From Planctomycetota bacterium (GTDB taxonomy: Bacteria; Planctomycetota; Planctomycetia; Gemmatales; Gemmataceae): 42,724 bases of DNA. The DNA is taken from NCBI GenBank assembly GCA_016191165.1, contig JACPPF010000113.1:1-42724 (forward strand), written 5' to 3'. This document shows positions 15,842 to 22,958 of this stretch, in pieces. A program made the position numbers and the translations under genes. Below the pieces are notes generated by a model. It saw only the letters and a list, made by a program, of their open reading frames with translations. It did not search any database and was not told the DNA's origin. Positions within the stretch are counted from its first letter, which is position 1. Every line of letters begins with the position of its first letter.

Positions 15842-17062
15842 TCAGGCCGCCACGGCATGATGCGGCGCGGCCTGACGGGCCATCCAGGTCAGGCAACGGG
15901 CCCAGTTGGCCGGGGCACCGGGCGTGATCTGCCCGACCAGGCGCTGGCCGGCGGCGCCCGTGACGGAAGGCAGATTGCCCGGCACGCCATCCAGCGTCAA
16001 CGCCGCCAGGCCGGCGTGCGCAAGCGCCTTGCAAATCTCGGCTGGAATCCCGTGGGCATCGGTCCTTTCGAGAAGCACCGGCGTCAACTTTTGTTCGAGG
16101 AGGTGCCACAACAATCCGTTGCGAACGCCGCCGCCGCTCACCAAGATTCGGGCGGGTGCGGTAGGAAGGTAATTCGTTATCGAGTGGGCAATCGCGCCGG
16201 CGACAAAATGGGTCATGGTACAGAGGACATCGTGGAGGTTTCCATCCTGCCGTTTGGCCTGGTCGATTGCGCGGTTCAGAAAATCGACGCCGAATTCGTG
16301 TCGCGGCACGCTTTTCGGCGGTCGCTCCTGGAAGAAATGATTCTGCATCCAGCGCTTGAGCAACGGCTCCAGGCATCGGCCCTGCACGGCATGTTTCCCG
16401 CCCGCGTCAAAGGGATCCCGGCCGTGGGTCAGCAGGCGCATCAAGCCATCGAGCAGCAGCGTACAGGGAGCGGCTTGCCAGCCCTGGATGTTCTGGTCTT
16501 TCGGGCCCAGCTGGCCGGGCAGCGACACGAGACTCGCGGTCGCGCCGAGGTGCAGGCGAACTCGATGCTCCGTCGGCTCGTGAAAAAGCATGGCATCGAC
16601 GAGGGCATGAATTGGCAAGCCGTGGCCGCCCAGGGCCAGATCACGGCTCCAAAAGTCACTGAGCACGGTCAACCCGGTGCGCTCGGCAAGGACGGCCATC
16701 ATGCCGAGTTCGCGCGTGGCCGGATAACGGCCATTGCCGTCGTGCCACAGCAACAATCCAGGACAGCCGATGCACAGCACGTCCCTGGCCTGCTCGCGCG
16801 CCGACGTCAGTAGTTGATTGACCGCCATGGCGAACGTTTCACCCAGAACACGATGAAGCGTGCCGAGATGTCGCAATTCGGGCGTTGGATTCGTGGTGAC
16901 CTGCCAGAGCAGTTCGCGCAGTTCATTTCCAAAGGGCGCGTGTCGGAACTGTTCGAGCGAAAACCGCGCCTTCCGCCCAACGCTGTCCACGCGAACCAAC
17001 GCCGCATCAACACCCAGCAGGCTGGAACCGGAAGACAGGCCGATGAAATAGCGGGGGTTCAT
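15842..17062 (-). CDS. anmK: Anhydro-N-acetylmuramic acid kinase homologue with altered active site
   Basis: 406 aa, full length for the family. AnmK phosphorylates 1,6-anhydroMurNAc during murein recycling. Recognisable parts: YFIGLSSGSSLLGVDAALV at the start, AERTGLTVLSDFWSRDLALG, PFDAGGKHAVQGRCLEPLL, ILVSGGGVRNGLLWHLLE, and GVPGNLPSVTGA near the end. Two expected motifs are changed. SGTSLDG reads SGSSLLG (Leu16 for Asp), and the segment matching FDTGPGN reads WQAAPCT (195-201; Gln196 for the Asp that serves as base in characterised enzymes, from memory). It may be a divergent planctomycete subfamily or an inactive paralogue. The heptad tract begins 16 nt upstream of the ATG. Confidence 0.85.
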   Translation of the reverse strand: MNPRYFIGLSSGSSLLGVDAALVRVDSVGRKARFSLEQFRHAPFGNELRELLWQVTTNPTPELRHLGTLHRVLGETFAMAVNQLLTSAREQARDVLCIGCPGLLLWHDGNGRYPATRELGMMAVLAERTGLTVLSDFWSRDLALGGHGLPIHALVDAMLFHEPTEHRVRLHLGATASLVSLPGQLGPKDQNIQGWQAAPCTLLLDGLMRLLTHGRDPFDAGGKHAVQGRCLEPLLKRWMQNHFFQERPPKSVPRHEFGVDFLNRAIDQAKRQDGNLHDVLCTMTHFVAGAIAHSITNYLPTAPARILVSGGGVRNGLLWHLLEQKLTPVLLERTDAHGIPAEICKALAHAGLAALTLDGVPGNLPSVTGAAGQRLVGQITPGAPANWARCLTWMARQAAPHHAVAA

Positions 17063-17078
17063 TGTGTGTCCAGTGCCA

Positions 17079-17140
17079 AGTGCTGAGTGCTGAGTGCTGA
17101 GTGCTGAGTGCTGAGTGCTGAGTGCTGAGTGCTGAGTGCT
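17079..17140. repeat. Heptanucleotide tandem repeat (AGTGCTG)n
   Basis: 62 nt, about 8.9 uninterrupted copies of AGTGCTG, starting 16 nt upstream of the anmK ATG. It decays into AATTGCTAAATGCTGAGTG. Its reverse-complement form is repeated at 17216-17253. Seven is not a multiple of three, so changes in copy number would shift any reading frame but more likely alter promoter or leader spacing. Confidence 0.95.
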
Positions 17141-17215
17141 AATTGCTAAATGCTGAGTGTAAGAGGACTGTTAATGGTGACGGAAAGCCAGCATTCTCCC
17201 AGCGTTATCCAAATG

Positions 17216-17253
17216 ACTCAGCACTCAGCACTCAGCACTCAGCACTCAACACT
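17216..17253. repeat. Heptanucleotide tandem repeat (CAGCACT)n, inverted partner
   Basis: 38 nt with four exact CAGCACT units and one variant (CAACACT), the reverse complement of the array at 17079. The two arrays could form a long hairpin with a 75-nt loop in the transcript running from the C26 gene to anmK. It ends 5 nt before the C26 stop codon. Confidence 0.95.
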
Positions 17254-17258
17254 GCTTC

Positions 17259-18014
17259 CTACGCGGCCAGCGACAACGCCGGCGCCATCTTGTTGCACGT
17301 TTGCACGAAGCATTCAAAAAGTTGGGCATCCAGCGCGGAGGAGGCGTCGGCCTCGGGATGCCACTGAACTGCGATGCAGAACCAGTGGGGATCGACGGCT
17401 TCAAGCGCCTCGATGACGCCATCCGGCGCGGTCGCAGCGATGCGAAACTGGGGACCGACTTGTTTGACGGCCTGATGGTGGTTGCTGTTGACGAGCAGCT
17501 CCGTGCCGCCGTAGATCTCTTCCAGGCGTGAGCCGGTCTTCATGTTGACGAGATGGCGGTGCGGACCGGTACACGTGGGATCGCAATGAGGCATGGCTCG
17601 CGGGCAGTCCTCCGGCAGATGCATGAACAGGTTCCCGCCACACGCGACGTTGAGCTGGTGCATGCCGACGCCGAAAGAGAGAATGGGCATTCGGCGCTGC
17701 ATCAAAAGGCGAACGAGAAGGCGGTCGTTTTCGTCACGTCGCTCGTGCATGGGCTGCGCGGCGTGGTGACGGGGCATGCCAAGCCGGCGCGGCTCCATAT
17801 CGAGTCCGCTGCTGAGCACGAAGCCGTCCACGCGATCAAGGAACGCCTCGATTTCCGATTCTCGGCCAAGGATCGGCATGAGCACGGGCAGGCCGCCCGC
17901 CTGTTGCACCGCCTCGGCGTAGCCCTGGTTGAGCCGCAGGTGCGGCCTGGTTGTCTTGGTGGCGCCGACAAAATCCACATTCAGGCCAATTAGCGGACAG
18001 GTCACCTGTGGCAT
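17259..18014 (-). CDS. Peptidase C26 / gamma-glutamyl-GABA hydrolase homologue lacking the nucleophile Cys
   Basis: 251 aa from the second of two adjacent ATGs (18014), which puts GGAGG 6 nt away. Class I glutamine amidotransferase fold, PuuD-like: SSGLDMEPRRLG (family GGxDVxPxxYG), FRIAATAPDGVIEALE and VQWHPEAD with the His-Glu pair. The nucleophile elbow PILGICRGMQ is here PILSFGVGMHQ, with Gly115 where the catalytic Cys belongs, so normal gamma-glutamyl hydrolysis is not expected. It precedes the AnmK homologue on the same strand. Substrate binding without hydrolysis, or a different chemistry, are both possible. The deduced change is direct from the DNA. Confidence 0.87.
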   Translation of the reverse strand: MPQVTCPLIGLNVDFVGATKTTRPHLRLNQGYAEAVQQAGGLPVLMPILGRESEIEAFLDRVDGFVLSSGLDMEPRRLGMPRHHAAQPMHERRDENDRLLVRLLMQRRMPILSFGVGMHQLNVACGGNLFMHLPEDCPRAMPHCDPTCTGPHRHLVNMKTGSRLEEIYGGTELLVNSNHHQAVKQVGPQFRIAATAPDGVIEALEAVDPHWFCIAVQWHPEADASSALDAQLFECFVQTCNKMAPALSLAA

Positions 18015-18246
18015 CATTTCCCTCCTTGGAATTCGTGGTTAGCGACGCTTCGCGGAAGCGTCGGCGCGAGCGCCGTGGTAAAGCGTCGCCAATCCAACGG
18101 GCGGGACCATAGCGTGTGGCGGTGAAGAAAAAAAGAGCGAGATGCGCGGCGGACAGATTGCCCAGATTCACTGATTGATGGCCGCGCGTTCGTCGTGGTG
18201 TAAAATGTCAAATTCTGGCGGTACAGGCGTGCCAACGGACGGCGCG

Positions 18247-18726
18247 TCAAGCGCTCGGATCAGCGTCGGATGTTTGTTGCAGTGCGCTGACGATGACCAG
18301 GGCCACGGCGACGAATAGCACGAGGGCGCCAACCGGGACGAGCAGGATGCCGATCCAGGGATCGCTTCCACTCGGGAAAAGCCCGCCCAGGAAGAAACCG
18401 AGGGGAATCAAGAAGGCCGCGTCGAGAAGAAAGAACGAGGCCAGCTTGAGCCGACCGGCAGACCAGCGCCCGAATTGGCTCAGGCCGCTGGCAAAGCCAA
18501 TCTGGATCAGGGCCATCAGAGTGCCATGCGCATGGGCCAACGTCCACATTTCACGGCGCAGCTTGTTGTCTGGGTCGAGATAGAGGCCGACCTTGAACCC
18601 GTGAAGGATTTCGAGGACCGCGCCGAGGGTCAGAAACACCAGCAGCGCGCTCCAGCCGATCCAGTGATGGCGTCGAGCGATGGCTCCGCGAAGCGGGTTC
18701 GTGGGGTCATTCGTTGGCGTAGACAT
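18247..18726 (-). CDS. Four-TM membrane protein next to octaheme cytochrome
   Basis: 159 aa, family not recognised. Four hydrophobic helices (about 20-43, 60-86, 93-117, 123-150). The loop after TM1 has LHGFKVGLYLDPDNKLRREMW, and TM2 begins WTLAHAHGTLMALIQIGFA; the two His could be metal or heme ligands, but this is a guess. Its start overlaps the last 20 nt of the octaheme cytochrome gene, so the two are translationally coupled and probably act together, perhaps as a membrane partner for electron transfer. There are no other motifs. Confidence 0.82.
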   Translation of the reverse strand: MSTPTNDPTNPLRGAIARRHHWIGWSALLVFLTLGAVLEILHGFKVGLYLDPDNKLRREMWTLAHAHGTLMALIQIGFASGLSQFGRWSAGRLKLASFFLLDAAFLIPLGFFLGGLFPSGSDPWIGILLVPVGALVLFVAVALVIVSALQQTSDADPSA

Positions 18727-20743
18727 CCGGATCGTTCCGCGTTCTGAGCAGGCGATCCAGCACGTTGTCCGCGAAGAAGCCTGCCGAGTTTAGGGGAAGG
18801 TGAGGATAAAGTTTCGTTCGTTCGGGGCTGGCTGGGCCAACGTACTTGGCGCGCAACTTGCGAACCTGCCCGGCTCGCTCGGCCGGGAAGCCCTGATAGG
18901 CGTACTCGTCCGGGCCGCTGCCGTGAAGGGAACGAACTCCGAGGTACATGAGGTAGCGAACGGCCTCGTAGCGCTCGTGATCCAGCGTGCGCGTGAGCAA
19001 CTGGATCGGCCAATCGCGCCCGCTGGCGCGTTGCGCCGGCGGCCAGCTGAAGGCGCCGGCGAAAACCGCGCGGGTGCGGGCGTCGCTTTGGGTCAGGTGC
19101 AGAACGCTCGAGGCGATCTGGTTTTCGTCCGGCGTGAGAGCTTCGCGTTTCGTGCCATACCACTTCACCAGATTGTCCTGGGTCCAGCCAAGCGATTTGT
19201 CGAGATGGCACAAGTTGCACGCATGAGGTTTTCCCGTGCCCCGGCTATCGCGGACGTGGGGAATCGAAATCCGGTGCGAACGGTGAACCTTTAGCAGCGA
19301 GTAAACCTGATTCGGCATGTGGCAGTTATAGCACAGGCTGCCCTCAGAATCGGCGCCGTGGTGCGTGTGTTGCTCCAGTTTCGCCTGGTATTCCGCGTGG
19401 CACGAGTAGCAGGCTGCGTTGGTCCTCATGCCGGCTTTCACCTGATGGTTGGGATCGCTATCGTGCATGGAATGGCACGTCAGGCACGTCATCTTGCCAT
19501 GACCGTCCTGATAACAGGCCGACAACGCCATACCCTGGTATTCAATTGCCGTGGTCAAGGGTGTCCCGTCGCCCCAGAAGCGGCCATCGAGCGGTTCGGG
19601 GCGATTCTTGTCATGCCTGGCAAGCGAATCTGATCCGGTCCCGTTTGGTTCGCCCTTGCTTTTTTGTTTCGATGGAATCCCCAGTTCCCGCTCGGTAAAG
19701 GCGATTCTCCAGAAGCGTTTCAGATCGCGCCCGGCGAGGAATGGATCGGCGTAGGTTTTCGGATTCCAGGTTTCAAGCCGGGGAATCGGCCCGCCGTGGC
19801 AACGCGCGCACACGTCAACGGATCGTTCCACCGACAACCTGGCCGGATTGATGATCGTGGGATCGGGTTCACTGGAATAGCGCTGCGCCAGGCGAAACGC
19901 GGGGTTCTGATGCGCGCGCACGTGGCGTTCCCCCGCGCCGTGGCACGCTTCACACGAGATGCCCAGTTCGGCCACCTCCGAGCGATACGCCGTTGGGATG
20001 TCTCCCGGGGCGGACAGCCGATTCTTGATCGGGCGCGTATTGTGGCAAAACAGGCAGCTCTCGTTCCAGATGGCGACGTTCTTGAAAAAATGCTGATCGG
20101 GCGCCAGGAACGCGCCTTGAACATGAATCCAGCGCTTTTCCACGATGTGATAGACCAAAGGCAGACGGAGGTATCGCCCATGCTCGTCGCACGTCAACAT
20201 CTGCTGGAACCAGTGCGAACCGACCAGGCGATCCACCGAGAATTCCCGCCGCGGCGCCGGGCCGGCTTTGGCCAGCGGAATACCGGCCTTGTCCATCTCG
20301 ATCACGAAATTCGGATCGACGGTCTCGATGAAAAACCGATCCCCACGGCGCGTCATCAACGACGTTGCGCCCAGGTAGTGGTGCGTGGCGTTGTCGAAAT
20401 CCGCCTTGACGTTCTCCGGTGTCGCTTCGCGAGTCATGGTGCGATGATAGGTGCGCTGCCAACTCTGATAATGCGAGGGGTGGCACTTGATGCAGGACTG
20501 CGAGGAAACGGGTTTGGACGCGGTTTGATCCTCCTCCGGCGGCGGCGCGGTGCGGTGCGTCCATTCCAGCGGGGCCCAGACCCCACCCACGATTGCCAGG
20601 CCACCAGCGCCGAAACACGCCGCCTTGACGCCACCGACCGACTGGCGCATTTGCACCGCGATGAGCACGCCGATCAGAATCAACACGAATATCGCGCCAT
20701 ACACGAGCATGATCGAAATGTCCCGCAGGGAATAGATTGGCAC
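18707..20743 (-). CDS. Membrane-anchored octaheme c-type cytochrome
   Basis: 678 aa from a GTG start (20743); the codon for Met12 is an alternative. Two N-terminal hydrophobic helices (about 12-30 and 42-60) anchor it. Eight CxxCH heme-attachment motifs follow: residues 84, 230, 264, 312, 420, 445, 471 and 509 (SCIKCH, SCLFCH, SCEACH, VCARCH, TCLTCH, CYSCH, CYNCH, CNLCH). The layout fits the cytochrome c554/multiheme family (NrfB- or OTR-like), moving electrons outside the cytoplasm, but no CxxCK active-site heme of nitrite reductases is seen. The last 150 residues carry no heme motif. Electron donor and acceptor are unknown. Confidence 0.9.
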   Translation of the reverse strand: MPIYSLRDISIMLVYGAIFVLILIGVLIAVQMRQSVGGVKAACFGAGGLAIVGGVWAPLEWTHRTAPPPEEDQTASKPVSSQSCIKCHPSHYQSWQRTYHRTMTREATPENVKADFDNATHHYLGATSLMTRRGDRFFIETVDPNFVIEMDKAGIPLAKAGPAPRREFSVDRLVGSHWFQQMLTCDEHGRYLRLPLVYHIVEKRWIHVQGAFLAPDQHFFKNVAIWNESCLFCHNTRPIKNRLSAPGDIPTAYRSEVAELGISCEACHGAGERHVRAHQNPAFRLAQRYSSEPDPTIINPARLSVERSVDVCARCHGGPIPRLETWNPKTYADPFLAGRDLKRFWRIAFTERELGIPSKQKSKGEPNGTGSDSLARHDKNRPEPLDGRFWGDGTPLTTAIEYQGMALSACYQDGHGKMTCLTCHSMHDSDPNHQVKAGMRTNAACYSCHAEYQAKLEQHTHHGADSEGSLCYNCHMPNQVYSLLKVHRSHRISIPHVRDSRGTGKPHACNLCHLDKSLGWTQDNLVKWYGTKREALTPDENQIASSVLHLTQSDARTRAVFAGAFSWPPAQRASGRDWPIQLLTRTLDHERYEAVRYLMYLGVRSLHGSGPDEYAYQGFPAERAGQVRKLRAKYVGPASPERTKLYPHLPLNSAGFFADNVLDRLLRTRNDPDVYANE

Positions 20744-20974
20744 AATGCGATCAAACGACCTGATTTCCTACCGATGGGTAAAACATTAAACCTCTACTCG
20801 TCTCGTGTCAATCTTTTTTTTTTTGTTGTCTGCCACGGCATGATTCAATCGCAATTGCGAGGCATTCCCTGCCGTCGGCGTCAAGCGCATTTGTATCCAA
20901 CTCGCCCTTGCTCCTGACCTGCTCGGAGGTTAGGATTAGATGAGAGACGACTGCGGTTCAGGCGAGCAACCAAC

Positions 20975-21532
20975 GTGAATCGAACGCAAACACCAATCCT
21001 GATCGCGCTCACGGAGGGGACGAACATCCTCCTTGACAAGCCAATAATCTTGATCGGCCGGCATCAGGAATGCGATGTGCAAATCCCCTCGCGCAAGATT
21101 TCACGCAAACACTGCTGCATTGCCCAGGTCAACGATCATTTCGTGGTGCGCGATCTTGGCAGCACCAACGGCATACGCATTAACGGCTTGAAAGTGATGG
21201 AGGGCAACCTCAAGATCAACGATGAATTGATTATCGGTAATCTTCGCTATCAAATCAGATCAGGCGAGGAGGCCGACGGCATCCAGCGCGAAAAACACTG
21301 GCCGAGACAGAACGGCGTTCACGCGGGAGAGCCGCCGATCCGAGGGCCCCGCCGCGAGGCCGCCATCGATGGCCCCATGCCAATCGGCGATCTGGCCCAG
21401 TCGCATCCGATTCTCACCGAAAGCGCGGAGAAACGGGCCAACGCCGATCACGACGCCACCGTCAAACCCGGCATGATGGATATGGAAATCCCGGATCACA
21501 TCAGCCTGGCCCCGCTGGATCCGCTGAAATGA
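20975..21532 (+). CDS. FHA-domain protein
   Basis: 185 aa. An N-terminal FHA domain (about 5-95) has the phosphothreonine-binding residues: GRHQECDVQIPS (Arg29), SRKHCCIA (Ser43, His46) and DLGSTNGIRING (Asn65). The second half (about 98-185) is hydrophilic and low in predicted structure, with acidic and proline patches ending PLDPLK. FHA proteins read out Ser/Thr kinase signalling; the STPK at 25053 is a possible but unproven partner. No signal peptide or TM, so cytoplasmic. It converges on the secreted protein gene with a 32-nt gap that holds a hairpin. Confidence 0.9.
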   Translation: MNRTQTPILIALTEGTNILLDKPIILIGRHQECDVQIPSRKISRKHCCIAQVNDHFVVRDLGSTNGIRINGLKVMEGNLKINDELIIGNLRYQIRSGEEADGIQREKHWPRQNGVHAGEPPIRGPRREAAIDGPMPIGDLAQSHPILTESAEKRANADHDATVKPGMMDMEIPDHISLAPLDPLK

Positions 21533-21534
21533 AT

Positions 21535-21565
21535 GCCCGAGCGCCAAGCTGCAAGCAGCTCGGGC
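21535..21565. terminator. Hairpin between convergent genes
   Basis: Arms GCCCGAG (21535-21541) and CTCGGGC (21559-21565) with an inner GCTG/CAGC pairing around CAAG. It lies between the stop codons of two convergent genes. No clear T-run on either side, so termination is only suggested. Confidence 0.35.
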
Positions 21566-22152
21566 TATTCGCGAATCACCACCTCATGCGATAGGGCGGT
21601 TTCCGGCAAGCGTTCAACGTGAAGCGGTTGACCCTCAATCTGCCAGGCGAACTGGCGCTCCAGGTCCATCGTGATGGAGCGGTCCTTCGCCAGCCGGAAC
21701 GCCTTGCCGTCGACTACCACGGTCACGTCCCGCCCGGCCAGATTCCAGAATCCGACGCGACAACGATCCTTCGCCAACGGCCTCGAGCCCGGCACGAAAC
21801 CGCCGCCCAGCGTATGCGACGTGACGATCACCGGCACACGCGGATCGGCGGATGCCTTCGCCTTTGGCATCTTGCTCTTGTTATGCAACGGCGGTTCATC
21901 CGTCGTGGACGGCGGCGCGGCATAAGGTCGCGCGAACGGAATCGCCGGTCGCCCGTCCGGAACCGGAAACACCTGCACCGACGGCACGCAATACGGGACA
22001 ACCCAGTAACCGGGATACGTCACGGACGGGGCGTAATACGACGACGTGGTCCCGCGCCCAAACGCAAAGCGGCCGCCAAAACCGTTTGCCGTCCCAGACA
22101 GAATGAGAAACGTTGCCGCGACGCCAAGGAAAAGACGCGAGATACCAGCCAT
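21565..22152 (-). CDS. Small exported protein of unknown function
   Basis: 195 aa from the ATG at 22152, with GGAGA about 8-12 nt upstream; a start 12 codons earlier lies inside or beside the 95-bp repeat. Signal peptide about 1-23 (MAGISRLFLGVAATFLILSG). Then a Tyr/Pro-rich region (SVTYPGYWVVPYCVPS) and a C-terminal beta-rich part (about 95-195) with CRVGFWNLAGRDVTVVVDGK and QFAWQIEGQPL. No family recognised. Two Cys may pair. The start lies 23 nt from the second copy of the 95-bp palindromic element, matching the DUF486 gene. Confidence 0.82.
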   Translation of the reverse strand: MAGISRLFLGVAATFLILSGTANGFGGRFAFGRGTTSSYYAPSVTYPGYWVVPYCVPSVQVFPVPDGRPAIPFARPYAAPPSTTDEPPLHNKSKMPKAKASADPRVPVIVTSHTLGGGFVPGSRPLAKDRCRVGFWNLAGRDVTVVVDGKAFRLAKDRSITMDLERQFAWQIEGQPLHVERLPETALSHEVVIRE

Positions 22153-22175
22153 GGTTGCGATCTCCAAAAGATGAA

Positions 22176-22270
22176 TTAGAGCGTCCAAAGAAATGAAGTA
22201 GGTCAGGCTTTCCAGCCTGACCGTCAGGCTAGAAAGCCTGACCTACTTTCATTGTTTTAGGCACTCTTAG
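22176..22270. repeat. 95-bp palindromic element, copy 2
   Basis: Same length and orientation as the copy at 15729, with 4 differences in 95 (one in the central base, one in the right arm, two in the flanks). Core palindrome 22198-22246. It ends 23 nt before the start codon of the exported protein. Confidence 0.9.
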
Positions 22271-22377
22271 TTGCCTGATAGGTTATGGGCTTTGCCCGCT
22301 GCGACAAGCGAGTCAAGTTCAGGAATTCATTGGCGCATCACCCCGCGACGTCGGCCCAACGAGTGCCGGAGGCGGCC

Positions 22378-22415
22378 GCTCACCTCGCTTCTCCCAAAAG
22401 GGGAGAGGGGTGAGC
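22378..22415. repeat. CTCACC...GGGGAGAGGGGTGAG palindrome
   Basis: Arms GCTCACC and GGTGAGC enclose CTTCTCCC-AAAA-GGGGAGAG. It belongs to the same palindrome family as 8880-8916, 37968-38004 and 39419-39544. Lies 55 nt beyond the SRPBCC stop, so may act as a terminator of that gene without a T-run. Confidence 0.7.
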
Positions 22416-22469
22416 CGTTACCCTTGGGGAATCTGGCCGGCTCTTCGGGTTGGTATGGAATCGAGGCTA

Positions 22470-22958
22470 TCAACATTCAATCCGATCGTTGGTCGCGTCG
22501 GTTCCGGGTGCGAGAAAATCGCGAATCGCCTTCTGCCGATGGGCGAACAGACGCCGTAGCTCCGGCGCCACGAAAATGCGATTGACAATTGGCTCGAACA
22601 ACCAACCATGGGTGCGGTACTCGATGTGATCGCGTACCCAGGTCCCGCCTTCGGCGACTTCAAACTCGTGCCGGTGTTTCCAGAAACGGTAGGGCCCGCT
22701 GCGCTGCTCATCGACAAAGCGCACCGGCGGCTCCCATACCGTGATCTCCGAACGCCAGCGTATCGGAAACCAGCGAATCGACATGCGATGCTCGACGATC
22801 GTGCCTACCCGCATCTCGATCGGCAACGGCGTGATCGTCTGAATCCGCACCGACGGCGGCGAGATCTTGCTCAGGTTGGCCACGTCGCCGAAAAACGCGA
22901 ATACTGGCTCGATCGCCAAGGGCAGCCACATGTGCGCCTGAAAGATGTGCGTCTTCAT
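22470..22958 (-). CDS. SRPBCC (START/Bet v1-like) ligand-binding protein
   Basis: 162 aa. The sequence has the SRPBCC pattern: an N-terminal strand and helix (PLAIEPVFAFFGDVANLSKISPP), SEITVWEPPVRFVDEQRSGPYRFWKHRHEFE with the conserved aromatic run, WVRDHIEYRTHGWLFEPIVN, and the closing helix LRRLFAHRQKAIRDFL. These small proteins bind hydrophobic ligands in a helix-grip cavity; the cell-division-inhibitor-type/polyketide-cyclase-like subgroup fits best, function unknown. Its ATG overlaps the recQ stop by 4 nt, so it is translated from the recQ transcript. Confidence 0.88.
   Translation of the reverse strand: MKTHIFQAHMWLPLAIEPVFAFFGDVANLSKISPPSVRIQTITPLPIEMRVGTIVEHRMSIRWFPIRWRSEITVWEPPVRFVDEQRSGPYRFWKHRHEFEVAEGGTWVRDHIEYRTHGWLFEPIVNRIFVAPELRRLFAHRQKAIRDFLAPGTDATNDRIEC

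Noticed and set aside
17079-17253. Possible CRISPR array
   Set aside because: Uninterrupted 7-nt tandem units without spacers; no cas genes in the window.
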